A DNA stretch of 64,000 nucleotides, from contig CP012819.1 in assembly GCA_001936135.1 (NCBI GenBank), positions 2,513,501 to 2,577,500 on the forward strand, given 5' to 3'. Of the stretch, positions 49,497-61,515 are shown in pieces. A model generated the notes under the pieces. That model was not told the origin of the DNA and made no database searches. It was given only the letters and a program-made list of their open reading frames with translations. The position numbers and the translations under genes are program-made. The stretch is from Saccharomycopsis fibuligera x Saccharomycopsis cf. fibuligera (lineage: Eukaryota > Ascomycota > Saccharomycetes > Ascoideales > Saccharomycopsidaceae). Position 1 is the first letter of the stretch, and each line of letters opens with the position of its first letter.

Positions 49497-51836
49497 ATGG
49501 ATTATCAATCGAGGGCCCCCAAAAAGAATCTGGCACGCTCGGTGGCAATGAGTAAGTCTATGTCTGCTCCATCTAATGGCTCCAACACACAACGTTCTGT
49601 TATTGATGAACAGATTCCATTGAACGCTGGCGCTATCTTGAATAAGGAGACGAATTTGAAGCGCTTACACACCAAGTTGGAATCAGATACCAGAAAAACG
49701 TTTCTTGATTCAAAAGCCAACCAAGATCCAACCAACTCTGCTAGTCCCAAACCCTTTGTCAATCACTATGATAAAGCTTCCAGAGCCAATGGTAGTGGTA
49801 GCGGTACCAGCAGATTGTTAGCATCACACTTGTCCATTTACCAAACACTAGAAAACTCGAAACTCAATAACATGCAGGATAACATGACTACTGTCGCCGC
49901 TCCCAACAACAACATTGGCGCTAATGATGATAGTGTTGGGCAATTTCTTCGAAACGACAGTACAAACCAGAATGGAACCCCTCTAGTAGTTGATGATCCC
50001 ACTGCTTTCTCAATCACTTCATGGCAGTCCATTGGATCAATCCAAGCGTCTAATAACAGTAATCAAAACCAGCAACTGAGCGGCTGTGATACCAATAGTC
50101 ATGGGCGCTCAGTAAATTCAATATTGTCATTATCTTCCGATAACGAAGAGTCCGTTGTCAACATTGACACGCGAGATACTGATAATAACCAACCATCATT
50201 GCCACATCGTCTAAGCAACGCAGCTACAGTGAAGTTATCAAACTTCATTAACAGAACTGAGGAAGCCTCATTGGAAGATGATAGTGATTACTTTGACAAA
50301 GACGAGGATTCTGATGATTCTGGTACCTTTGAGATTGATATGAATGCATTAATCAAAACTGGGAACAAGTCATATTTAGCCGCTGCAAAAAATACTGCTA
50401 ATGCAACATCGCCATCTTTCATAATGCCCAAAATGATGGTTGCTCCTAAAAGCGGTGATCTAAAGACTAAGTATATCAGAGTTTGTATAATTGGTAATGG
50501 CCGCAACAGAATTCAAAAAGAATTGATTGAACAATTCAGGTCTCAAACAGCTGTTCATGATACAGCATACTCTTTTCAGTATATTTTCACCAATTTGAAT
50601 TCCAAAGTTGACTTGGTCATATTGATATTTGATCCAGTCAATGGTCTTTATTCCAAAGATTTGTTGAGCATCTTGGCAAGTTACAAAAAACACGTTTTAC
50701 CTGTTGTTTACCAAACACCAATGAAACCTCTCCACCGTTCTCATAATAGTAACAGTAAAATAGAAACCGGAGGCATAAGTGATAACTCAGATAGCGGCGA
50801 AGAGGAAAATAATAAAGGGTATATTTTTGATAGTAATAATAGCATGTTTGATGTGAACGAATCCGTTTTGACAAGTCTTCTAGCTAATAACGGAATAAAG
50901 TTATTCAGCAAGCCAGTAAAACTTCGTGAGCATAATGCCCTTTGCTATGATGACTTGAACCAAGCAATTATGTCGTTTTTCATAGCGGAATTTCAACGCC
51001 CGTTTTTCAATAGCGAGTATGCAGAAAATGTTAGCAACAGTGACAAACAAGAAGAAGAAGAAGAAGAAGAAGAAGAAGAAGAAGAAGAAGAAGAAGAAGA
51101 AGAAGAAGAAGAAGAAGAAGAAGAAGAAGAAGAAGATAATGATGACGATATTGAGAATATCCAGACCAGTACTTCAACATGGGCCTCAGCAATTATACAG
51201 AATAGAAGTTATAACGATAACGGTGATCAACAACCTAGACTTGGTTCTCGCAGCAAATCTGGATTATCAGTGTTGAAAACCAAAAAGAGAAGAATGTCAG
51301 GAAGTAATTCATCTGCTAATGGTAGCAAATATAGAAGAAAAAGAGTTGACAAGAAAAAGTTATCGTTTACTAAAATTAATAATTCTGACCCATTGAAGCT
51401 TGATGAAAAACGAGTGTTTGTTTTCAATACATTTGTCACAATTGGCATTGGTTTAGGAGTGGTTACTGCCGTTGCTTCAATAGTTTGGTACAAAAAGTTC
51501 AGCAAAGACAAACTGGTGAGTTGTAAAACAATTTATAAAAGATTCTTTCAAAAGGGGGAATTAAATGCAATTCAAGATACTGCTAAAAACACCACCAACG
51601 CAGCAAAATCTAACAAGAGTTTCTTTTTAAATTATACTAAACCCACCAGAGAAGCTACATCAGTAGGTAAATCATCATCAGATGCTTTTAACAATGATTT
51701 GGAAATTGTTGATTTGGAGATGCTCATTAATTCGGCAAAGAAAATGATCTGTACGACCAAAATGTTAGTCTTGAATTCCGTCAGTTATATCAAAGATTTG
51801 ATTGAAAGATTGCCTAGCTTATTGGTAATTGGTTAG
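49497..51836 (+). CDS. ATG32: Mitophagy receptor Atg32
   Basis: 779 residues. Atg32 landmarks are in order. An Atg8-family interacting motif WQSI at 176-179 (S. cerevisiae has WQAI) is followed by a Ser-rich SILSLSSDNEESVV segment where the yeast receptor is phosphorylated and binds Atg11. A pseudo-receiver domain runs from about 325 (KYIRVCIIGNGRNRIQKEL...VDLVILIFDPVNG...VLPVVYQTP). A 28-Glu run lies at 519-546 and a basic KKRR/KYRRKRVDKKK block at about 600-620. A single transmembrane segment (about 643-664) gives tail-anchored outer mitochondrial membrane insertion, with a C-terminal part facing the intermembrane space. It marks mitochondria for selective autophagy. It is longer than the 529-residue yeast protein. 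Confidence 0.9.
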   Translation: MDYQSRAPKKNLARSVAMSKSMSAPSNGSNTQRSVIDEQIPLNAGAILNKETNLKRLHTKLESDTRKTFLDSKANQDPTNSASPKPFVNHYDKASRANGSGSGTSRLLASHLSIYQTLENSKLNNMQDNMTTVAAPNNNIGANDDSVGQFLRNDSTNQNGTPLVVDDPTAFSITSWQSIGSIQASNNSNQNQQLSGCDTNSHGRSVNSILSLSSDNEESVVNIDTRDTDNNQPSLPHRLSNAATVKLSNFINRTEEASLEDDSDYFDKDEDSDDSGTFEIDMNALIKTGNKSYLAAAKNTANATSPSFIMPKMMVAPKSGDLKTKYIRVCIIGNGRNRIQKELIEQFRSQTAVHDTAYSFQYIFTNLNSKVDLVILIFDPVNGLYSKDLLSILASYKKHVLPVVYQTPMKPLHRSHNSNSKIETGGISDNSDSGEEENNKGYIFDSNNSMFDVNESVLTSLLANNGIKLFSKPVKLREHNALCYDDLNQAIMSFFIAEFQRPFFNSEYAENVSNSDKQEEEEEEEEEEEEEEEEEEEEEEEEEEEEDNDDDIENIQTSTSTWASAIIQNRSYNDNGDQQPRLGSRSKSGLSVLKTKKRRMSGSNSSANGSKYRRKRVDKKKLSFTKINNSDPLKLDEKRVFVFNTFVTIGIGLGVVTAVASIVWYKKFSKDKLVSCKTIYKRFFQKGELNAIQDTAKNTTNAAKSNKSFFLNYTKPTREATSVGKSSSDAFNNDLEIVDLEMLINSAKKMICTTKMLVLNSVSYIKDLIERLPSLLVIG
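51051..51134 (+). repeat. (GAA)28 coding repeat in ATG32
   Basis: 84 bp of uninterrupted GAA encode 28 glutamates at residues 519-546. The +1 frame reads poly-Lys and is a shadow. Confidence 0.97.
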
Positions 51837-51891
51837 TTTACAATGTGTTTTGACTGAGGGGTATTTTAAATGTTTATTTTGAATTTTTTTT

Positions 51892-51922
<31 letters not shown>

Positions 51923-52020
51923 CATTTTATTTTATTTTATTTTATTTTCTTTTTCACTTTAATTCAGTTTAGTTACATTCTACTTTATTTTTTTTAGAAA
52001 GGCAGTTTCTTTACATTGTG

Positions 52021-52078
<58 letters not shown>

Positions 52079-52476
52079 GATTCTTTGTTTTTCGTTTGTT
52101 TGAATTTTATTTTTCAGTTTCTACTTAGTTTTTCATAAGGTATGGGTTTTTTTTTTATTTTATATTTTCTTGATCTTAAAGTAACAAATAAATGCATTGA
52201 AGTTAAGGTTGGTTCGGGTTTCGAATATTGTAATATTGGGGATATTTGAAGAAATAATTATAACCACACTACAGATGTGAACTACAATAAGTGTTTTTTA
52301 CTGATGCTAAACAGTTATACAAAACACTAAACAAAAAATCAGATAGATAACAATATCTTCAATTAATGAGAAAAAAAGAAAGATAGGTCAGGAGAAAAAA
52401 CATTAACGATATATAAGCGTAACCAGTGTAATTTATTAAGGACAGGCTGCAACTCAAACTCAGAACATATAAAAGC
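51837..52476. repeat. Convergent spacer with T29, (ATTTT)n and (TTA)n tracts
   Basis: Between ATG32 and RPL40 stops. A run of about 29 T (51894-51922) is followed by ATTTT repeats (to about 51948), then a (TTA)n microsatellite of about 55 bp at 52024-52078. Extremely AT-rich; no gene. Confidence 0.85.
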
Positions 52477-53478
<1,002 letters not shown>

Positions 53479-54113
53479 TTTGATATCCGATACTGATTTA
53501 ACACTTGGTAATGGTAGTATAACACTAGCTAGCAGAAACTTTTTTCACCCTAAAACAAATAAAAATCATTGAAAAAACTGAGTAAAAAAAAAGAGAACCA
53601 AAGCGACGCTGAGTGAGCGACTGAGCGATTGAGAGCGGGTTTCTTGAGGCGGGTAAGAGGTCTAGTTTTTTCGGCAACTGTGAAAACTGTCTCCACTTTA
53701 CTTGAACGCCAGAATCTCGATCGTTTTTTCGATTATGTAAGCGCCACACTGGCTGCAAGGTCAAGTGACCATCAAAAGTTGAGGAAATATGTTGATCATG
53801 TGATTCATGTGACCACTGTTGTGGCCGAAAAAGTGCTTTTTGGTAGCCCTGAAAAGTCTCACATGAATATCAGAAGATACAATAATCCTGTCTTCGATCC
53901 TATTTTCTAGCCCTAATAAATACGAGCATCGGCGCTTAGCTGGTTAATATTTACCTATCTAGGCTTACGCATAGAAGATATCCCTAGACGTGCCAAACTT
54001 ACAATCGACAGAAATTAATATGCTTGTTGACACAAACACAACTCGCTAGATCTCATAAGTTAATTAATACAAATACAAATCTATAAAATCCTACTTCTGT
54101 CTTTTAAATTTCC
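53479..54113. promoter_or_regulatory. RPL40 promoter and SIL1 3' region
   Basis: 635 bp. An A-rich tract (53583-53593) and TGAGCGA/TGAGCGACTGAGCGA words near 53611-53630 lie upstream of RPL40. A 98-codon frame without an ATG occupies 53617-53910 on the plus strand. Confidence 0.45.
53617..53910 (+). other. Open frame without ATG, possible exon or remnant
   Basis: The frame reads ...FLRRVRGLVFSATVKTVSTL, then LDRFFDYVSATLAARSSDHQ and KLRKYVDHVIHVTTVVAEKV, ending NIRRYNNPVFDPIF. Composition is protein-like rather than low-complexity, but no ATG precedes it in frame and no good splice acceptor pair is evident. I recognise no family. Confidence 0.2.
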
Positions 54114-55091
54114 CTAAAGTTCATCGCTGACAGTGATTCCTCTATCCGCAATTAACATGTCCACGTCATTAAGCAAATTTACACATCTCTCTTTGACATC
54201 AGAATTGAGTAGATGGAATTTGTTATTCAAATAATCTTTACACCTTAAACTTTCAAAGTTCAGCAACCCCTGTGCATTGTAAACCAAGGCATTCAAAATA
54301 CCAATTGCTCTTTTCACCAATATTTGATTATCAAAGTTTTGTGTTACTAATTGTTTGTCAATGAACTGCAAAATGTTCTCGAATAATTTACTGCCATTGT
54401 TGCTGATTATATTGGACAATGCTTGATCATTGTTTCTGATGCTGGAGCTAACAATTCTGAGTAGCTTTTCCTTTACTTGCACCTGCTGAACACCGGAATT
54501 GATGATGGAAAAGAAGATAACAATGTTTTTGTTATCGGCGGTTATTTGTTCGCCGTATTTGATGTCATGTGAAGAGTAGACCAACGTGTCTAGCAACTGA
54601 TCAATAAGAAGAAGGTTGTTGTTAATGATGGTTTCAATGTTATAGTTATTGCTACTTGTGCCAAACAACGATTGCAAGTCGTTCAAGGCATTATTAAACT
54701 GGGGACCTTCCCCGGCCACCGTTTCTTGAATTTTTTGCTTAACCACATTCACTGGTTTGTCTTCGTGATCATCGATAGCATTATTGACAACAATATCATC
54801 ATTGGATTGATTGCTTTCAACCACCGCCACTGCGGCTTGATTTCGCAGCTGCGGATGCTCATCTTCTATTATTTTGGCCTGCCTAATTCCTGTTTCAAAG
54901 TCAACTTTGTAGTGCAATCCTTCGGGAACAACTTGGCCTGGTTTTATTGTTTGCCATTGCTTTGTAGGTACAAATGATTTCGGGTAGCAGTTGGTGATGT
55001 CCATGTCTGGGCATATCAAGTTGTCGGGGGCGGTGGCGGTGCATATTCCAACGAGGACAGCGTAGGCAATGACGATGTTGTTGAATAGCAT
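54114..55091 (-). CDS. SIL1: ER nucleotide exchange factor Sil1 (Sls1)
   Basis: 325 residues. A signal peptide (MLFNNIVIAYAVLVGICTATA) leads into ICPDMDITNCYPKSFVPTKQWQTIKPGQVVPEGLHYKVDFETGIRQAKI, the Sil1/Sls1 N-terminal block, then helical armadillo-like repeats (for example SIIRNNDQALSNIISNNGSKLFENILQ). The C-terminus SDEL is an HDEL-like ER retrieval signal. Sil1 binds the Kar2/BiP ATPase domain in the ER lumen and speeds ADP release during protein import and folding. It is divergent from SLN1. Confidence 0.91.
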   Translation of the reverse strand: MLFNNIVIAYAVLVGICTATAPDNLICPDMDITNCYPKSFVPTKQWQTIKPGQVVPEGLHYKVDFETGIRQAKIIEDEHPQLRNQAAVAVVESNQSNDDIVVNNAIDDHEDKPVNVVKQKIQETVAGEGPQFNNALNDLQSLFGTSSNNYNIETIINNNLLLIDQLLDTLVYSSHDIKYGEQITADNKNIVIFFSIINSGVQQVQVKEKLLRIVSSSIRNNDQALSNIISNNGSKLFENILQFIDKQLVTQNFDNQILVKRAIGILNALVYNAQGLLNFESLRCKDYLNNKFHLLNSDVKERCVNLLNDVDMLIADRGITVSDEL

Positions 55092-55752
55092 TTGTGTACG
55101 CGTTGTGGTTGTGCTATGATAGATTGGAGGTTGGTATAGGCAGAGTGGTGTAGATGTATCAACGGTGCCTCGTAAACGATGGAAGGCGAAAGAAGATGAG
55201 AGAGCTGAAAGATTGCAACCACCGTACTTGTCTCATCGGCAATTGGGTGCAATAGTGCAGAGTAGCGGAGAACGTCTGTAAGATTATGTAATCTGAAAGG
55301 GATTCTGGCATCATGCCGATATTAATTGCAAGTGACAACTAGAATATACATGGTTTGCTTCAAGACAGCCATCAGAACCTGGAGCATCAAGAGCGGGGCT
55401 CCATGTAGTGGGTAGTTCACTGTCTTCTGTGGGATGGGATCATCAATTAGTGGTAATGGCGTGTGCTATATATATAGAGACATCTATGGAGAGTAGTTTC
55501 GCAATATAGAGCTAGCCTAGGTAAAAGATCACCCGCCAATCTGTGCGTACTTTCTTTTTCTTTTCCCATTTCAGCTCTGGCGCTTGTCTCTTTTTGTAGC
55601 CCCAGTGATATATCACATTGTTATTATTACTACTGCTACTATCACTATATCCATCATCACCATTATTACCACACTCACTGCCTCACACACAAACACACAC
55701 TTGCCTTTCAGACTCTCTTACACACCCACTAAAGAGACATGAGAAAGCAGGT
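55092..55752. promoter_or_regulatory. Divergent SIL1/SLN1 promoter
   Basis: 661 bp. A TATATATATAG lies at about 55467-55477. The frame open from 55618 begins with TTG and is Leu/Pro/His-rich by composition (TTATTATTA..., then CACACAC), so the SLN1 start is set at 55753. Confidence 0.55.
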
Positions 55753-57982
55753 ATGAAATTCCCACGGTACATCAGGCTAGGGATAAGGCTGCAGTTGATC
55801 ATCTTGGTTTCCTTCGTGGCAACGTTTTCGCTTGTGTTTTTGGCCATCATAACTGGGGTCTACTTCTCAAAAAACTTTCTCAGCCTCAGGTCCGAAAGAC
55901 TAAGCGTCATTGCCAAACTCAAATCCTCCCAAGTTGAGCAGAATTTGGAGTCAAACTATTACCAGCTTTACTGGGCTTCCACGAGAGACTCGGTGCAAAA
56001 GTATGTCTCCACAGCTTCCAACATAACCCAGTTAACCAACACCTCAGTCACCAAGATTGATTTGGCCAAAAATGCGATGGACTATCTCCAAAAATTCATT
56101 GACTCCTCCGATACATATATTCAAGCGAAATTATACGATCTCAAGTTGCAAGAGATTGGCACAATCAGTAACAACGCATCCTCCTATACTACAATAGTAG
56201 ACACCGCTCCATATTCAACTTCAACCAAGTCTTCAAAACACGATTCGCGAACAAAAACTTTACATATCTCTGCTCAAGGCTCTGCTACCCCAACTTTAAA
56301 CTCTCAAAGCCCTTATTCAAACGCTACTAACCAAACAATTTCCATTATCGATTCTTACTCAAATGATTCGGTAAGCTCATTGTACATTTTGAACCCTAAT
56401 GTCACCTCTTTACCGGCAAACATCATACGATCCGGAATCATTAGTGGCCCGGTGAAGGATTCATTATCAAAGAAGTTTATCATGTCCATGACATTGCCAG
56501 TCTACCCAAACTCATCAGTACTGTCGGTTTCTTCATTGATAGCAGGGTACCTCACTATTGTTTATAGTGCCGAGGCCCTCAAGTCGGTGGTTTATGATAC
56601 TAGTGCAGTCGGCAATGGTAAAATTCTTTTAATTGAAGGTGGTTTCAATGACACTTTGGTTCATTTAGGGTATGAGTCCCATGGGCTATTGAATTCTTCA
56701 AAATCATCAATATCAAACTACTATTATGAGAACCAAACCAACGTAGCGCTGAAAAGCAGCTCCTATAATTTTACAAAACGATCGAGACTATCAAATATAC
56801 GTTTTGATGACGAGTATGAATATAGATCTAAACTTGAAACTAATATTGATCTTGAATTAGCAAAGCGATCTGCAAATTCAACCACAGCAGAGCCGTTATC
56901 ATCAACAGCTTCTTCTCTTTCAATATCGCCATCTGCAACATCCAATGGAACTTGCGCGGATTCAAGTTGTGAATCTCCCAAATCAGTGGTGACCCGCTAT
57001 TATTCGTTGAACAATATCAATTATATTAAATACGTTTTTCCACCGCTGCCAAATGACTCTGGATTTTTGCTCAAAATATATTTCAAAATCACCAACTTCC
57101 CTGTTATTGTTAATTGTTTGATTCATGAACTGCACGGAACTTCTAAAAACGCTAGAACTCCAGATGGTAACAATATGGCTGTTGGTTATGATAAAATTTC
57201 AAGCGGCTTAGTTGATTGGGCGGTCTTTGTTCAGCAAGATGCCCCAGTGTTCATGGGGCCTAGCAAAAAATTAACCAAAATTATTGTGGGAACCGTGTTT
57301 GCAGTTTGCATCTTTATGTGCATAGTCACATTCCCCATGGCCCATTATGCTGCCAGACCCATCACCAGACTAAAAGAGCAAAGTGAAGTATTTTCTTTAA
57401 AAAACGGCGAGAATCTCAAAAATGTCAGGATAAGCAAAAACATGGCAAATGGAAGCCATGAGTTTCAACATGACAATAAGTTTGATCCAGGTGCCGATGA
57501 TAGTGCTCCGAGTTCCAACAATAAACTCAAAAAAATGTTTGCCTTTGCTGACACGTTTCAAATGCGTAATCGTTTGAGACGTAGTAAAGGCGTATCTTCA
57601 GAATTTATTATGAAAAGCTCTGAAAAGGCAGACTCTGACAGCACTTATGTTTCCGATTTTAACAAGAGTAATAATAAGGAAGGTCGGATTCATGGAGAAG
57701 ATTCTTCAGCTATACCACAAAACGAACCCAGTGTAGATGATTTTATAACTAATAAGAAAAGTGCGCCCATGATGTTCGAACAGAAAAATAAACCTTCTAC
57801 TGCTACTTTTGAAAATAATATGTCTGAACTTTCAGGAAAGACTCTTAAATTTGAGCCAAATCAGAAAATCGGCTCAAATTTGAATGATTCACACATAAAG
57901 AGCCAAGAAGTAACACAAAATGATAACAACACAAGAAATGTCAATTATACCGTTAACGGAGTAACAATCTCGAGTAATGGTG

Positions 57983-58033
<51 letters not shown>

Positions 58034-58052
58034 TTAATAATAATAATAATAT

Positions 58053-58085
<33 letters not shown>

Positions 58086-60299
58086 GACTAATAATAATAA
58101 TAATAATAATAAAGATCATAATAATAATGAGGACACTCAGCAAAAAACTGGTGATAGTGATCAGTCACGTTCGCTCACTTTAATAAAATCGCTACCTTAT
58201 TCTCATGAAAAACTTGGAATAACGAAAAAAGACGTAGATCAAGCAGCAATCGACAATGAACAGCTCAATAATGGTCAGGCTAACACATTTTTCTCCCCTT
58301 TCAAGTTGACTCAGCAGAATAAATCATTTATATCTTTTTTTGGGAAAAGAAGTGGATTTATGGAAAACGGGGAAGAATTGAATAAACTGCATCCTACTAA
58401 ACCGCTTGGTGTGTTTAATCCTCGGAGATATGTCATTATTAATGATGAGTTGACCGAATTACGCGAAACTTTTGAAAACATGAGTTATTTGATTCGCCGT
58501 CAATATTCCGATCTAGAAGATAAAGTTAAGGAAAGAACAAAGGAACTCGAGAAGGCTAAAGTTGAAGCCGAAAGAGCTAATGAAGCTAAAACAGTGTTCA
58601 TTGCAAATATATCTCACGAATTGAAAACTCCATTGAATGGAATATTGGGGATGTGTGCCATTGCTAAAGCTGATTTGAAGCGGTTGCAATCCAAAATTAC
58701 GAAAGTCGCAACTCAACAAACAAATAATTTGAACAACGCTAATAACAGCTTTAATGACAATGCAAATAATGTAACAGTTAGTCAGAATAGTAATGAGCTT
58801 GACAGCATTTTATCTTTAGCTGATTCTAATAATATCGTTGCCAATGTCGTTGAATCATTGTCTCTCATTTACAAGAGTGGTGATTTACTTTTACACATTC
58901 TTAACGAGCTATTGACATTTTCAAAGAACAATTTGAATAGAACTAAATTAGAGTTCAGAAAATTCATGTTGGTGGACGTATTGAAGCAAATTAAAAGTAT
59001 TTTCATGAAAAACGCGTTTGATGCAAAAGTGAATTTTTCCCTTGTCTTCAACGGCCCCAAGTTTGATTACACTCAAGATTTTATCAGTGATGAGCTATTA
59101 AAACTTGATGATTTAGAACTGCGGCACGCATTTATTTTGCATAGAATGAGAAATTTTGTTCTTCTTGCTGATGATAATCGTATCAATCAGGTGCTAATGA
59201 ATTTAGTTTCTAATTCGCTAAAATTTACACCAGTGAATGGCGAGGTCAAATTGGAAGTCAATTTATTGGGGCAATGGGATGAAGTCAAGAGTCGTGAGAA
59301 TAACTATGATGATGTTTATGTGAAGAAAGTTAGTGATTTTGATGATCTGGATTATGCAGACGCTGCTGGGAGTGGAAAAAGCGGATTCAATACTAGCAAT
59401 GGTGATTATAATAATGTCAACGATGATAGTGGCAATGATGATGCCCAAAGTCCAGCTACTAAGAGAACTTCACTTAGTTCGAGATCAGTTGCTGGGTCAG
59501 TTTATTCATTCGTTGATGAGTTGCTGCAAAATTTGCAAGAGAAGAAACTCTTAGGGTTACCAATTGTCAATGCTGACACCTCAAGTCTTCATGTTAAAAC
59601 TCGTAAACATCCAATGCATTGGGTGTTTGAATTTATAGTTTCTGACACTGGTCCAGGAATTTCTCATGAATTGCAAGCTCAAGTTTTTGAGCCATTTGTT
59701 CAAGGCGATCAAACCTTGTCAAGATCTTATGGTGGTACAGGGCTTGGGTTAAGTATTTGTAAACAATTGGCTGGACTTATGCACGGTAAAATGAGTTTGG
59801 AAAGCGAAATCGGTCATGGATCGAAATTCATCTTTACTGTACCGCTTCTACAAACCGATGAGGTGTTCTGGGACAATCATGGTGATGAAAATATTGTGTA
59901 CAATGATCAGTTCCATGCAAAGAATAATATGAAGAAACTTTTTACTGAGAACGGTAATAGTGGAAATGTGGTTTTTGAAGATGAAATTGCTGCCAACAGC
60001 GCATCATTACATTCACCAAATCCAAGTAATTTGTTGCAACGTGACAATGAGCAAGCCGATGGTGGATTTTTCTCGAGACAAACTGGTCGAAAGGATGTGA
60101 GCAGTAACAGTGTTATTACAAGCACTGCTCTCAAGCCGGTATGCAGTTATGATTCTGGAAAATCCAATCTTCAAGTTGTTCCATTAAATAATGCAACTGC
60201 GGCGGATCTTGAAGATACGGAGCTGCAAAGTGCCCTTCCTGTAGTTAACGCCAACGTCAATGTTAACGTCAATGACAATGCTAGTAAGAGTGTGAATGC

Positions 60300-60358
<59 letters not shown>

Positions 60359-61515
60359 GCAATAATGGCGGTTCAGCTTTCTCAATTTCCAAAAATGTGT
60401 ATACTGGTGAACCAACCCAAGTCAAAGTTTCTAGAAGACCATCTATTTCTTCTGTGTACTCTGTGAAACGATCAGGTTCCAACAAATCCAAACGCAATCA
60501 AGCATTAGATCCATCTTATTTTCAAGAGAAAGCAGCATTGCTTACTACTAGTTCAACTGGTACTGCCCATTCTAATATTGCTTTGAATAAAGGAGCGTCA
60601 TCACCAGGAGGTGGGTTAAATGGCGGTTCACAAGCGCCATTCACCTTACTTGATATTCACAACTACATTGCCAAAAACAAAGTGAACAGAGATGAAGGTA
60701 ATTCTGATTGTGCTTCTGAATACCAGTTGCCTCTGGGAGATATGAATTATGACAATTTATTGGAGATGATTAGCAATCTAAATCATGAAAACAACTCATT
60801 TGTTAGTAAGAAGCTTGAAGAAAATGGCAGTAGCAAAGGTGGACAAGATATTGGCGGATTGGAAGAATCGGTTAAGAATGGGAATGCCAGTACATTTTCA
60901 CAGTTGACACCACCAATTGTATTAAGTAATGGCGGAACTCCTGGTAGTAGTATGAATTTAACTGTAAACGGTGCAGTTAACAGTGGTGTACCCTCCAGTA
61001 ACAATGGGAAAAGCCACTGTTCAGGATTATTAGGAGAAAAGTATCCCCTCAAGATTCTTGTTGCCGAAGATAACATGGTTAACCAAAAAGTTGTGCAAAG
61101 ATTACTCAATTTGGAAGGGTTCAATAACATTTCATTTGCCTGTGATGGTGGTGAAGCTATAAATTTGGTGAAGCAATCCCTTAATGAGTATGAATATTTA
61201 ACAAAAAGCCGTCAGAACACTTCATCAATCATTTATGATATGATATTTATGGATATCCAAATGCCGCGAATTGATGGTTTAACAGCTACCAAGTACATTA
61301 GGGAAAAGCTCAATTTCAGAGGTCCAATTATCGCTTTGACGGCGTTCACTGACGATAGTAATGTGAAGCATTGTTTGGAAAATGGGATGGACGCGTTTTT
61401 AGCTAAACCTATTCGTCGCACGTTGCTCAAGAAGTTGATTTTGCAACATTTGAGAACTATCAATGGAGACATTGAGTCTGGAATTACTCCTGGTGAGGAG
61501 AAAGAGGATCATTGA
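55753..61515 (+). CDS. SLN1: Osmosensor hybrid histidine kinase Sln1
   Basis: 1,920 residues. TM1 lies at about 14-36 (LIILVSFVATFSLVFLAIITGVYF). A large extracytoplasmic domain full of N-glycosylation sites follows, then TM2 (about 510-533). Next come a linker with Asn runs, a coiled coil with the H-box IANISHELKTPLNGILGM (His955), and the catalytic domain with N-box near N1154, DTGPG at 1298-1302 and GGTGLGLSI from 1327. The receiver has E1772-D1773, phosphoacceptor D1834 (FMDIQMPRIDGL) and K1885. The matching order in S. cerevisiae Sln1 (1,220 residues) starts the phosphorelay to Ypd1 that controls Ssk1/HOG and Skn7. The excess length is inserts of Asn, Ser and Asp. Confidence 0.95.
57982..58115 (+). 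repeat. (AAT)n coding repeat in the SLN1 linker
   Basis: A tract of AAT and a few ATT, GAT and ACT codons encodes a run of about 16 Asn, then Asn/Ile and Asn/Asp alternation, in the cytoplasmic linker before the H-box. Confidence 0.95.
60298..60366 (+). repeat. (AAT)n coding repeat between SLN1 kinase and receiver
   Basis: About twenty consecutive AAT codons, broken once by AGC, encode an Asn run in the long disordered linker between the catalytic and receiver domains. Confidence 0.95.

Noticed and set aside
55618-55752. 45-residue N-terminal extension of SLN1
   Set aside because: No ATG; Leu/His-rich composition from simple sequence. The family start (PRYIRLGIR) follows the ATG at 55753.
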